From the NCBI GenBank assembly GCA_030844895.1, contig JAUTDX010000063.1, positions 992,001 to 1,056,000 of the forward strand: DNA of 64,000 bases, read 5' to 3'. Within the stretch, counting starts at the first letter, position 1; every line of letters begins with the position of its first letter. Below are positions 46,651 through 57,553 of this stretch, piece after piece. Under the pieces are notes generated by a model, which searched no databases, was not told the DNA's origin, and saw nothing but the letters and a program-made list of their open reading frames with translations. Origin of the DNA: Ambrosia x helenae. Lineage: Eukaryota; Streptophyta; Magnoliopsida; Asterales; Asteraceae. A program made the position numbers and the translations under genes.

Positions 46651-49600
46651 TGTGACAACCTGCAAAAATCCAGGTATTATCCGTACAATATAATAACTAT
46701 TAGCACGATATTAGATCTTTTGTATCAGATTTGATTTGGTGATAATTATAAGGGTATTATCAGAGTATGAGTATTTTTGGAGATTTATTTGGGAATTTTA
46801 GGAGTCCCGTATCAATTAGTGGTAAATTAGCGTATTACACATTGGTGACGACCCGGTTAACGTTAGAAAGTTTAGTTTCGACTCGTGATGCTTGGTTTGG
46901 CATGAAATATTATTAGAACTAGTGGAAGTTATGATTGGTGGTTTTTAAATCGTCTAGGTCTATTAGTTGCGCATTTTTAGGTTGTAACGCGAATATGAGA
47001 CCCAATACGGTAGGAAAACCTCTAGTATAATTTAATTAGCTCAAAATGGATAATTTTAGTTGGGGAATATTATTAGTGGCCAAAGGGGTAAAAACCTTAA
47101 TTATTTGATATATAAGGGTTTTTATAAATTGTGAAAGGGGTATATTATGTGTAAGATTTTATAAAAAATAAATAAATAAATATACACCCCCCTCATAGTA
47201 TTATTATTATTAATATTATTACTATTATTCCATTTAAAACACAATCATTTGTGTATTAAATACACAAACTCACAATCCCAACACCCACTTTATCATACTT
47301 AAATCTTATTTTACACACACATAAGAAAACTCTTCCTCTCCTTCTCCTCTCTTCCCCCATAACCGAAACCCTTCATCATCATCATCATCATCATCATCAT
47401 CGTCATCATCATCATCATCATTTCTTTCTTTTGATCATCTTATTTCATAAATGAACTCAAGAACTTGAAAACATTGATAATCTTGGTGATTTCAAGCTAA
47501 AACATTCAAGAATCTAGAGATTTTTAGAGAGAGAAACCCTCATTTTCAAGAGTTTTTCAAAGGTAATCTCTTTGGGGGTATACAAAAAGCCCGCGGCTCG
47601 AGGCTTGCTCGAAATTCGCTCGAAAAAAACTCGAAAAAAGCTCGCTTGAAAAGGCTCGTTTTGTTTTCGAGCCGAGACGAGCTGGCTTGTTTTGTAATCG
47701 AGCCGAGCTCGAGCCAGGGGTGTTCATTTCCTGGCTCGGCTCGTGGCTCAGCTCGATGGCTCGACTCGTGGCTCGGCTCGATGGCTCGACATATGGCTCG
47801 ACTCATACTTGTGTATGTGTAAATAATATATAGATGAAAGTAATATATTTTGGTTCCAAACCCAATTCTAAAATTCAAATTTTGAAAGTCCCACTCATAC
47901 TACATATCTACCTCACCTCTTCATAATCCAATAAACCCTAACTTTGAAAAATAAAAAAATATACATGTATATGTGTAATTTTATTTATTTATTTATTTTT
48001 TGTTTTTTATTTTATAAATCTTTGTAAAAAATTTTTTTTTTAAAAATAACGAGCTGGCTCGAGCCAGCTCGAGCTCGACTCGAACATTTACGAGCCGAGC
48101 TTAAGCTCGACTTTTCAGCTCGTCCAGAAAAACGAGCCGAGCCGAGCTAACTCGTTTTGTAATCGAACTCAAGCTCGAGCTCAGCCTGGCTCGGCTCGGC
48201 TCGGCTCGTGTACAACCCTAAATGTCTTTAGCAAAACTCTACTAAAAATCTTCTTATTTTTCTGTTTTGATTAAGTATTCACCAAATAACCAAAGATTTT
48301 AGAAAGAGTTTTATAAACTAAACAATGAGATTAAATGAAAAATGGTGATGAATATGAGTGTGTGTGTGTGTGTGTCGTGAGTGTGTGTGTGTGTGAGCCG
48401 CGCGTGTGTGTGTGTGAGAGAGAGCGTCGCGTGTGTGTAGAGTGATTATTTTGTTGTTTTGATGATTGTTATGTCTAGATCTTTTGATTTTAGTCTCATG
48501 CAAGAGGGTTTTCTAAATGATTTTGAATTTGAATAAGAATCATATTTTAATGTTATTAATGGTTTAGATAAATGGAATAGTGATGATATTAGTGAAATGT
48601 AGCTTGTTGATGTGTATGAATATGTGTGTGCATTGTTTAATGGTGAGTTGTAAGTGATTTTAGATATAATCACAGGTCTGATTATGATGATGTTTTAATG
48701 GTTTTCAATTTTTCATAAACTTAAAATAGTGCAAAACAAGTTTGGATAGGATCTACACGCTTGGGAAACCTTGCATGTACGATCAAAACACGTTTTTTCG
48801 GCTTAAAATGCCAAAATACGAGCTTTAGAAGTGGATATTCTAAAATTGATTTAAAACAGCTCTATAAGTGTCAAATTTTGTATAAAAGTCATTAATTAAG
48901 GTATATAATATGTCTACCTTAATAACGGACGCTTACAGTGCAAAACTATGTCACGAAAGTCGCCCGAAATGCGATTTTAAGGCATATAATGGTTAGATGT
49001 TATAACTAATATAGAACAGCAAAATGGTCTTGTTTCGTGGATTATATGCATGTTCTAAGGTCTAAATAGAGTTTATAGAAGGATTATAGGATAACATGAG
49101 GTATTAGAAGCTTGCTTGATATGGAAATTGCTTGAATGTGTTTTAGTGTGCTTCGTGTATCTATGATCGATTTGTATGTTATGATAGGTTGTTATGACAT
49201 GATATGTGACGTTTAATATGATATGATGTACGTATGAATGTGTAAGTAAGGACCTAAGGGTTTGGTGATTAAATGCTAAATGAACCATGCGAAGTCTAAA
49301 CTTAACCAATCGTCAAAGTCACCAATGGGTTGATAGGGTAAGGGATAACGAAAATTCCAAGCTTTTGATTTAACTAAGTGGGGGAAGTTTGGTGAATAAC
49401 TTGAGTAGACTTAGAGTGGTTGCTAAAGTGGCCCTACGGATTTTGGGTGTAGTTAAGTGAAGGATTGTGATTTGGATTGGAAGGTTACACAAGTTGTTGC
49501 ATTGAGATGAGTTTCACGACCCCTTTTCTTTTAAATGTTTTTTAACGTTTTAACAATCGGGGGATTAACATGCTTGTATGATGAGTTAGACTAGAATTGT

Positions 49601-50322
49601 AGAACGCTTGGGCCTTAGGTCGGTGCCTGGTGAGTACGTTAGACGTGACACCTGTCCCTTCGGGAGGACGCTTTCCATTCACTTCTTAATCATTAACTCT
49701 TAGTTAGAGCCGTAGTTATGTTAGTAGATCTATTGGGTTGACGCCCCCTTTCCTACTTATAGACAAGGTCTCATTGGGAAGAACATAATCTTCAAAAAGT
49801 TCCTCTTAGGGAGGTCACCACGGGAAGAAAAGTTATGGTTTGATTAGGAGCCTTTGGATACATCATACTTGTTAGATTTTCACGAGTCTACAATTGGTTC
49901 TCTTTTAGTAATACTTGATCATACGTTTTCGTTAACTTGAAAGTTTGTTGATTACTTTTAAACCTGTGAAATCGCCAACATGATGTTGATGTTTTAAGCA
50001 TGTTTTTCAGGTACTGATGCTTAGGTGTCTAGAGAGTGGGTTTAGCAGGACACTATGATGGACATGATGTTGGGACCGTTAAATTTCTAAAAACTATGTT
50101 TTTCTTTGTTTTGTAAAACAATGTTAACTTTTAACTTTCGCTTCATCTTGGTGGAACATGTTTTCTTATTTTAAACAACTTTCGCTGACCACGAAAATAA
50201 AATATGTTTAACTAGAGGGTGATAGTAAGATGTCCATACGTAAATATATGTGAATTGCTAAACTTTGTGGTAGCAACTCCCGTTACCTCATGACTTGCTT
50301 TCCGCTGTGCGCTGTCGTGACA
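46651..50322 (+). mobile_element. Solo LTR, 3.7 kb with an insertion
   Basis: It starts TGTGACAACCTGC and ends GCTGTCGTGACA, with an identical 5-bp duplication TATAT (46646-46650, 50323-50327). After subtracting the hAT-like insertion (47574-48221) it is about 3.0 kb. The start matches the minus-strand start of the solo LTR at 16982-18478. Typical LTR content: a CT-rich leader-like stretch with (CAT)n at 47377-47420, no open frame of interest. A GTGT/GAGA tract lies at 48355-48425. Confidence 0.85.
47574..48221. mobile_element. hAT-like element with GAGCTCGGCTCG interior
   Basis: Ends GGGGGTATACAAAAAGCC and, reversed, TTAGGGTTGTACACGAGCC are inverted relatives. The flanks ATCTCTTT (47566-47573) and ATGTCTTT (48222-48229) differ at one base. 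The interior is a dense mix of GGCTCG/CGAGCC words. A second terminal-like motif CAGGGGTGTTCATT at 47715 suggests another copy may be nested inside. Confidence 0.55.
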
Positions 50323-50519
50323 TATATTACCGTTAAAAAATGACCGTTTGATGCTTTCGACCGTTTAATATAGCCGTTCAAAAATAAAATAAAAAATCAA
50401 TTTATATTAAATCTAACCTTTAACCTATATAAACCTCACTTTTCAACCCATTTTTTATACACTTTACCTCAACTTTTCCTACACTTCTACTCATTTTTTT
50501 AAAAGCAAACTTTTAAACC

Positions 50520-51701
50520 ATGCAACCATTCCGCCCATCTTTCAGTGTTCCATCTCGCTTGGACAACCCAAATACGTATGGCCCAAATACCACCCAAGCT
50601 CAACCAACGTTTAACTGTTAAGATTTCGACACTAACACCATAGGGTTTTCACAATAACTAAACATGCCCCAACAATTTTTCCAAGGTCAGATGGGATACG
50701 CTAATATGAATTTTAGCGTTAAGGGTGTGTCGGGTCTCAAGAAGAACCCGGGCAAGTGCCGGAGACGCAACCCGAACAACCACCCGAGAGCTCCCAACCC
50801 AAAAAAACGTTCGCATAAAAAAAGGGATATCCGGCCAAACCCAAAACACGAAAGCCGTATCAAGCATGGACCAAAGACGAGGTGTACGCGCTCGCACGAG
50901 CGTGGCTAGACATGTAGGAGGATCCCGAAGTTGGTATGTAACCTTTTTTTTTTTTAGTTTAAAAAAAATTAATCTTTTGAAAAAAAAACTGTATGTTTTT
51001 TTTATTAAAAACTGTAGGTATTATTTTTAGAAGTATGTATTTTTTTTTTAAAAAAAAGTATACTAATATATGTTTTATAATTCTTGTAGCGAACTTTCAA
51101 AATTCAGATCTTTTTTGGTTATGGAATCAGAAAACGTTTTTCAAGGCGATGGCTAGAGGAGAATATCGGGAACCCGACTCGATTTCGGGAAAGTGGACTG
51201 ACATCAATAAAAAATGCCATGGGTTTCAAGAAGTGTATCAGCGTATGAAGGATAACTGGATAGCGGTTGTGGCGATGGGGATATTTTGAAGAAAGCGTTG
51301 GAGGAGTACATCGCGGAACGTGGGATGTTCCTGTACATGAGATGTTGGGAGCTTCTAAAGGGAAGCCCTAAATGTGCAGACGTACCAGGCATGAGGGCGG
51401 GTAGGTAAAAAGCCAAACGGTCGAAAATGAAGAGGTTGAAGCAGAAAAAGAAGCGTTGCCTCGATCGTCAGGTAGAAGAAGCGTGCGAAAGGGTAAACGT
51501 GCGGAGTCGTCTTCGATGACTGTCGAGTTGAAAGACGACTTTGAAGAGATGAATCGACGTCTTCAAGATATACGTGGCCTTGGAGCTCAGCGGTTAGAGA
51601 CCATGCAACAGAGAGCCGCCGAAAACAAGAAGTTCATCGAGATCCAATAGGCGTGTCAAATGGAAAAGGACATCAAGTTTCTGTCGAGGTCGCCCGAGTG
51701 A
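50520..51701 (+). pseudogene. Decayed Harbinger ORF1-like gene (MYB-like / NAM-associated type)
   Basis: This looks like the plant transposon-associated family often mislabelled glutathione S-transferase T3-like. It starts MQPFRPSFSVPSRLDNPNTY (ATG 50520) but stops at 50619-50621. The MYB/SANT-like part appears further on (AWTKDEVYALARAWLDM, then in-frame TAG, then EDPEV). A GT-AG intron (50934-51089) would join to NFQNSDLFWLW, followed by SISGKWTDINKKCHGFQEVY and a Lys/Arg-rich coiled C-terminal part ending at 51701. Several stops and frame shifts make it non-functional. It matches the expected position of ORF1 within the Harbinger element. Family assignment is from memory of the motif pattern. 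Confidence 0.7.
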
Positions 51702-52066
51702 CTCACAGGAGATGCCCTAATAATATTTAACCTTTGTACGCAACAAATTCGCACTAAATATAATCTTTAGATTGTACGCTTTTTTAGTATGTTCGTTATT
51801 TTTTTTAATATTTCCGTATTTTTTTATGCATTTTCGTGAATTAATGTAATTTTTTTATGTTTAGTTTGAATAAAATATTTAAATGAAATATTATTTTATT
51901 TATTAAATTAAAAAAATAATAATAAATATCATGTGGACCCACTAGCGACTTAAAACCATTACACCCCTTTTTTTTATTTCAAGCCTCTAGTGGGACCCAC
52001 ATGCCACATGTCAAAAAATGCCCAAGTGAGGTGTTTCAAATTTCTTTACCACTACACATGGTCTAA

Positions 52067-53227
52067 CTGAGAATATCAAAATTGCGTAGCAGAAATTTAG
52101 ATTTGGACGATGGAGCTGAATTCTTCAATCTGGTAGAAAAGCTCAAGGATTTGAAGAAGAGGGGGCAATTAATTTTGGGAAGTAATCGCCTAAATCCTAA
52201 TTAGATTGAAACCTTAGCTATATTGGAGCGATATAAAATTATGAGCAGCACTCAAAAGGTTAACCAGCCTTATTTAAGTTTTTATCTTGCTACCACAAGA
52301 TGGTAGCAATTCAAAATTTTCTTGTATTTTTCGTGTAATTTCTAACTTTCCCTAAGAATTTGTGACTGGAAATAAATCGTGGCAAAGATTCCAACCACAT
52401 AGCCACCACATCGTAGCAAGTAGGCTTAAATACATTTTCGTGTGAAATTGGTAGCTAAATTTACGACGATTTTTTTATTGCAAAATCTGGTGGCAATTGT
52501 ACAGTTTTCTAGTAGCGTGACCCCTTAGTAAATTTACGTCATTAATTGCGTCACGTCAATGTTCATTTTTTAAATACATATTTTGACGATTGCATATATT
52601 AACAAATTACGTTATATTTTATTCTATTAGTAAAATACACCGATTTTTTTCAACCGTGAAATGCATATGTATCTTTAAAGATAATTCATTTTTATTAATT
52701 ATATAATATTACATTTATCAACCCGTGTGATATACGAGATTGTAACATAATTATTAATTTAATATGTGTACCGAATAGATACGAATATATATAGTTTTAC
52801 ATGATCCATATGTATAATTTTACGTTTAAAGTTCAAAGTTCAGTTTAATATTTGAGTGTATTGATAATGTAAAACTTATGTAGTAAGCCGATATTACACA
52901 TAAGTTAGGATTATAGCTGCCATTCATGGCATATTTAAACTTACCATAATTTGTAAATTGAATAAGATACCTGTAATTTATCCTCATAACAAAAAGTAAC
53001 AATTAGCTTTCATAGCTAGCCATAGATATGTGCACAATAATACAATTTAGTGCACTCAAATTGACTTGGCTCTACCATTTATAAAGAAAAACAATATGAA
53101 AGAAAGAAATTGATTATAGTGACCATCAACTTTTTTTTACATAAAAAATTGGCCATCACTTTCGTACAGGAATTGTTTTCTATTGTTATGGCAAAGACTT
53201 TAAATCCACCCCATAACACACCGTAAA
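52067..53227. other. Intergenic with a CACTA-like terminus at 52250-52519
   Basis: On the minus strand an edge reads CACGCTACTAGAAAACTG (starting at 52519) and is followed inward by GGTAGCTA, GCAAAATC and GGTAGCAATT words, as at 45145-45303. This looks like a related CACTA end. The remainder is AT-rich and non-coding. Confidence 0.4.
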
Positions 53228-53609
53228 AGGGATATATAAGTATAAAATGAAAATCCTTGTTCTAGTAAAAATTATAGAAATTTTAACTTTCTGAGCTTTT
53301 TTTTTATGAAAATCTTAAAGTATGTAATATACATGATTTTAAATATTTTGAGCTAAAAAAAATAAAAAAACGCCGAGCGGTTTAAAAAAAACAAATACGT
53401 TTTCAGGTAACAAGTGTTATTTTCGTGTAACATGTGTTACATGAAAACTTATTTATTTAAAAAAAAAAACGTTCCGTGTTTTTTTAATTTTTTTGGCTTA
53501 AAATGTTTAAAATCATATATATTACATGCCTTAAAATTTTCATAAAAAAAGCTCGTGAAGTCAAAGTTTTCACTATAAGAGTAGATTTCCAAAATCTCCA
53601 AACCCTATA
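53228..53609. mobile_element. Diverged foldback element D
   Basis: An imperfect inverted repeat: GAGCTTTTTTTTTATGAAAAT...TATTTTGAGC on the left and its reverse on the right (GGCTTAAAATG...AAAGCTCGTGA), with a centre near 53430 containing GTAACAAGTGTTA/GTAACATGTGTTAC. It shares AAAAAACGCC-GAGCGG-type words with element C at 29702-30196. The right end abuts a TA tract. The left end is approximate. Confidence 0.65.
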
Positions 53610-53638
53610 TATATATGTATATATATGTATATATATAT

Positions 53639-54021
53639 ATAGGTATAGGTTCATGTACAAAATACATTTTTTGTACAAAGTGTTTGAAGTCTATATAGTC
53701 ATTTTGTTTTAAATTTTGGATATGATGTTTTCGATTCCTTTTAGCATTGTACAATATTGAAAAACACAAACACAACAATTTAAAACACAATCAAATGTAT
53801 TCTAGACATGAAATTTAACACACACTTGTTACTTTCTTTGCATAGTGTTTTCGATTGTATGTCAAGAAATACATTAATTAGTGTTTTAAATTATTAAGTT
53901 TGTGTTTTCTATATAATGCTATGACAAAAGAATATAAAACATTATGCCTAAAATTTAAAATACAATGCATATATAGATTTTTCACATTTTGTACGAAAAA
54001 TACACTTTGTACAGGAACCTC

Positions 54022-54028
<7 letters not shown>
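53639..54028. mobile_element. TIR MITE E in a TA tract
   Basis: The ends TATAGGTATAGGTTCATGTA and, reversed, TATAGGGTGAGGTTCCTGTA continue CAAA.T(A/G) inward on both sides. About 390 bp, between two TA tracts, non-coding. Confidence 0.75.
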
Positions 54029-54064
<36 letters not shown>

Positions 54065-54071
<7 letters not shown>

Positions 54072-54442
54072 TGGGTTCAGTTGAGAATCCACTCCAGTTG
54101 TGAGAACCTTGAGAACTACGACAAAAAAAAAACGATTTTTAAATGTTTCTTTAACTAAGGATGTAAAAATAGCTAACTAAGAAATACAAAAAATCTGAAA
54201 AAAAAAAAAATACGGCGTCCTTACATCGGTGTAACAAAAGTGACGTAAATTGGTCTTACGTTATTACACCGGTATAAGGACATTTACATCAATTTTTGTT
54301 ACACCGATGTATAGACGCCATAATTTTTTTTTTACATATTTCTTAGTTAGTTATTTTTATAATCTTGGGTATTTTTTTTTAGAAAATCGTATTTTACGTC
54401 GTAGTTCTTACAATTCTCACAATTGGAATGACGGATCCTATA
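54065..54442. mobile_element. Foldback MITE F, directly upstream of the MYB gene
   Basis: The left end carries GTTGTGAGAACCTTGAGAAC then TACGAC. Reversed, the right end carries ATTGTGAGAATTGTAAGAAC then TACGAC. The centre (54215-54310) is also palindromic (GTGTAACAAAAGTGACGTAA / TTACACCGGTATAAGGAC). It ends about 227 bp before the MYB start codon. Confidence 0.75.
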
Positions 54443-54668
54443 TATGTACGTACGTATGTATGTTGGAATTAATTATCAAACTCTTACCACATTTTTTTAT
54501 CCATAAATATATATGAGTTTTGTGAATTAGTAAAGTAATAATTGTGCCTTGACTTGTGTTAATTTATAGGCACCCACAAGTCTTCTTAATCACATAATTC
54601 CAACCTTCATTTCCCCACAACCATCAAATCCCTTTTCTCCTTACAGACACAAAATTTGAAAGAGAGAG
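54443..54668 (+). promoter_or_regulatory. Proximal promoter and 5' UTR of the MYB gene
   Basis: The 227 bp between MITE F and the ATG hold a TATA-like ATAAATATATATG at about 54503 and a C/T-rich, then GA-rich leader (GAAAGAGAGAGATGG). The real promoter may extend into the MITEs because the proximal space is short. Start of transcription is not visible from sequence. Confidence 0.35.
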
Positions 54669-55850
54669 ATGGGAAGAGCTCCATGTTGTGACAAGGCAAA
54701 TGTGAAAAGAGGACCATGGTCACCTGAAGAAGATGCAAAGCTAAAAGACTACATACAAGCTCATGGAACTGGTGGCAACTGGATTGCTCTCCCACAAAAA
54801 GCAGGTATATGATCATGTCTTTTATACCACTAATTTAACCATTTTATCACCACCACACACCACACTAACTTTATGTTGTTTCTAACTTTTGAAACCTACA
54901 CAGGCCTTAGAAGATGTGGAAAGAGTTGCAGGCTGAGATGGCTAAACTATCTCAGACCAGACATCAAACATGGTGAATTTTCTGATGATGAAGATAAACT
55001 TATTTGTGCTCTTTTTAATAGCATTGGTAGCAGGTACCCTAAATTAACAATCTTTAATATACAAATTTGTGGGTGACTTTCATTTTTCAAGATTTGTTTG
55101 ATGTAAAACATCTAGAAGTTTTGATATAATATGTTAATATACAGGTGGTCAATAATGGCAGCACAGTTACCAGGAAGAACAGATAATGATATCAAGAACT
55201 ACTGGAACACAAAACTGAAGAAGAAGATGATGAACAACTTGATTCCCATGCCTGAAATTAGAAAACCTCTTCATCATCTTCAACCTTTCAATTCTTCAAC
55301 AAACTACAGCTACCCATCACTATCAAATTTCCATACCAGTGACATAAATATTAATGGTCCATTATCATCACCACATGAATCATCACACATCTATGCTTCA
55401 CATACTTCTAGATATCATGATCAAACCCTATCTATCCCATCAAGCCCTACAACCACTGTTGTTGCTGCTGCTGCTGTTTCTGATCATCATCACCATCCAG
55501 TTATACAGTCACAAGATCAGGGGCATCTAGGTTACCAAAGGTTAAAAGACAGTTCTAGCCTTGTGATGTTTGGAGGTGATCAAGCTAGTTCCAGTTCTAA
55601 CTCTGAGGGAAGTTGTCATTATGAGTATGGTGTGTATGATCACAACAACATAAGGAGCAATCCTTTCAAGCAATGCAGTGGGATGACATATGATAATAAG
55701 GATATAGGTTATGGTGATTCTTCACTTGATTCTAGTCTTGAGGAGATTAAGCAGCTCATTAGCACAGATCTTTGCAACAGTAACATTGACAGTAATCTCA
55801 ACTTTTTTGTTGGTGAAAGCAAGGAAGTAGAGAAAGTTATGTATTATTAG
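54669..55850 (+). CDS. R2R3-MYB transcription factor, RAX/MYB36-like (subgroup 14)
   Basis: A nuclear DNA-binding regulator. Three exons: 54669-54804, 54904-55033 and 55145-55850, all GT-AG, giving 323 residues. The two introns are at the classical plant R2R3-MYB positions (after LPQKAG and within GSRW). R2 has W17, W38, W58. R3 has F71, W90, W109, where Phe for the first Trp is normal. The N-terminus MGRAPCCDKANVKRGPWSPE and the R3 block GRTDNDIKNYWNTKLKKK match subgroup 14 (RAX1-3, MYB36, MYB68/84/87 in Arabidopsis). Members control axillary meristem initiation or, for MYB36, Casparian strip formation in root endodermis. I cannot choose between these roles. The tail is low-complexity (His- and Ser-rich, around residues 200-250) with an acidic end. 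No break is seen. It is the only clearly functional host gene here. Confidence 0.93.
54805..54903 (+). other. MYB intron 1
   Basis: GT at 54805, AG at 54902-54903, phase 1, splitting the glycine codon of KAGLRRC. This is the conserved first intron position of plant R2R3-MYB genes. Confidence 0.9.
55034..55144 (+). other. MYB intron 2
   Basis: GT at 55034, AG at 55143-55144, phase 2, splitting the arginine codon of GSRWS. This is the conserved second intron position. Confidence 0.9.
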
Positions 55851-56297
55851 TCATCATCATCATGATCATCAACATCACGAGGTCTCTAGTTTAATTTGTG
55901 AAAACTTTGTGCGGATTTCCGCACTTTATTTCTTTTTAACTTCTTTTTGAATATTATTCTTAGGGCAGTATTAATTAAAGATGGTAAAACTTGGTTCTTT
56001 TGTTCACCTTTTTCTTTTTCCTTTTTAGACATTAGCATTGTTTTTTTGTCACCATTATGTCATCAAACTTAAATGGAATCTATATTATAATAAACCTATA
56101 GATGTTATGGGTTTTACCATAGAAAGTTTTGCGATTTTACACATTTAATAATAATGGTGTTGATGTTGATCCTAATCCAAGTCTTGCAAAGAAGTTTGAC
56201 GTTTTCTAAACAGTATAAAATTATTGGTATTCGATAATGATATCTCAATCGTCCACATACTTAACAAACAATTAATCACAAGGAAAACATTTCTATA
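55851..56297. other. MYB 3' flank
   Basis: Probable 3' UTR with CAT repeats just after the stop. AATAAA-like words occur near 56086. No other gene. Confidence 0.5.
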
Positions 56298-56494
56298 TTT
56301 GGTTTAGAGTAAACTGCCATTTTCGTCCTTGAGGTTTGGCACTTTTTGCCAGTTTCATCCAAAAGATTTTTTTTTCTCAACTGGCTCCACTAGTTTTCAA
56401 ATTCTTGCTGGTTTCGTCCAAATGCCTAACTCCGTTAGTCAATCTCAGTTAACTGAGGGGCAGTTCTGTCATTTTATTGTAGCCAAACCCTAAG

Positions 56495-56502
56495 TATAAA
56501 TA
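56495..56502 (+). promoter_or_regulatory. TATA box reading into the Pack-MULE interior
   Basis: TATAAATA just inside the left TIR, followed by a CT-rich leader-like stretch (56540-56620, many CTCTCT). It is placed to start plus-strand transcripts that would run antisense to the captured NLR fragment. Activity is inferred only from the motif and spacing. Confidence 0.45.
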
Positions 56503-56626
56503 CCCACTTTCTCCTCTTCCTTATCCATTTCCTTCAGCCACACCCCCAAACCCTACTCTCTCTCTCTCTACTCTCTCTCATCGTTCTCTCTCTCCTCCCT
56601 CACTCCCGATCCCTGCCTCCTCTGTC

Positions 56627-57073
56627 TCAAGAACGGTCGACCACCACCAAGCTTGGTGGTGGCGGCACATTGATTATCACGGCCAACAAATCCTTAATTT
56701 CTTTAAGTCTCCTAACCATCCTAACCCGAAACTTAAGCGGGTTATTGGCAGCGAAAAACGTGGAAACATTATTCTTAAGACCAGCACGTTCAACATGAAG
56801 CCTACGAAGCAAGGCTTCAGTGGAGACTTCTTCTAGAACATTTTCGACCTCAAATGACGCAGCTCTAAGCTTCCTTAGCCAGTTTTGTAAGGGAATGTTA
56901 TTCCTTTGTTTGATTTCGGCATCGGGTATGACAGAGAGGATTTGGGTGAAGATGGAACGGAGGGAACGGAGATCGGACTTGAGGCCCCATAAGACAGCGA
57001 AGTCTTGGGTGGCTAAGGAAGTGGAGCGTTCCATGACGTGGGTGATGACTGAGGATATTATTGGATCTCCCAT
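56627..57073 (-). pseudogene. Captured NLR coiled-coil (Rx N-type) fragment
   Basis: A 148-codon frame from ATG at 57073. The first about 130 residues look like the N-terminal coiled-coil domain of CNL disease-resistance proteins: WGLKSDLRSLRSIFTQILSV, DAEIKQ, NWLRKLRAASFEVENVLEEV (EDVID-like region), EALLRR, then FRVRMVRRLKEIKDLL. The frame ends soon after with PPPPSLVVVDRS-stop, before any P-loop, so NB-ARC and LRR are absent. In intact proteins this domain mediates signalling and self-association. It lies wholly within the Pack-MULE, so it is a captured piece and not a broken resident gene. It has no frameshift, so a short protein is possible. Confidence 0.85.
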
Positions 57074-57295
57074 GGTTGGGGTTGGATTGAGTTAAGGAAG
57101 ATGGGTTTGGGTTTGAGGTTGACTTGAAGAGGACTAGGATTTGGTTTTTGGATGGATTGGATCATGGGATGGGAGATGGAAAGTGTTATGTTTACAGCTG
57201 TTGTTGTAGAGCACTGAGGTATGTGGGTTTTGGAAACTGGTTACTGGTTTACCCGGTTTTCTTCCAGATGGACGGACGGTTCTGAGAAAGGATGA

Positions 57296-57361
<66 letters not shown>
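57296..57361 (+). repeat. (ATT)n microsatellite
   Basis: About 21 uninterrupted trinucleotide units inside the Pack-MULE, between the captured fragment and the right TIR. Confidence 0.95.
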
Positions 57362-57553
57362 ATACAGATAATATTTGAATTGACAACTTTACCCCTCAGC
57401 TAACTGAGATTGACTAACGGAGTTAGGCATTTGGACGAAACCAGCAAGAATTTGAAAACTAGTGGAGCCAGTTGAGGAAAAAAATCTTTTGGATGAAACT
57501 GGCAAAAAGTGCCAAACCTCAAGGACGAAAATGGCAGTTTACTCTTTGGTTTA

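Larger units (their letters stand above)
46482..52063 (+). mobile_element. PIF/Harbinger-type element with nested insertions
   Basis: Ends GACCACCCGTAGTGGTA and, reversed, GACCATGTGTAGTGGTA are flanked by TAA on both sides (46479-46481, 52064-52066). Without the nested solo LTR the element is about 1.9 kb. It contains the remains of an ORF1-type MYB-like gene but no DDE transposase, so it cannot move on its own. Confidence 0.75.
56307..57544. mobile_element. Pack-MULE carrying an NLR gene fragment
   Basis: A 1238-bp Mutator-like element. Terminal inverted repeats of about 157 bp (56307-56463 and 57388-57544) differ at only a few positions and begin GAGTAAACTGCCATTTTCGT. The flanking 9-bp duplication TTTGGTTTA is perfect (56298-56306, 57545-57553). 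No transposase is present. Instead the interior carries the coiled-coil start of an NLR resistance gene on the minus strand, plus an (ATT)n microsatellite. Long near-identical TIRs imply recent movement. Gene fragments inside such elements define Pack-MULEs. Confidence 0.9.
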
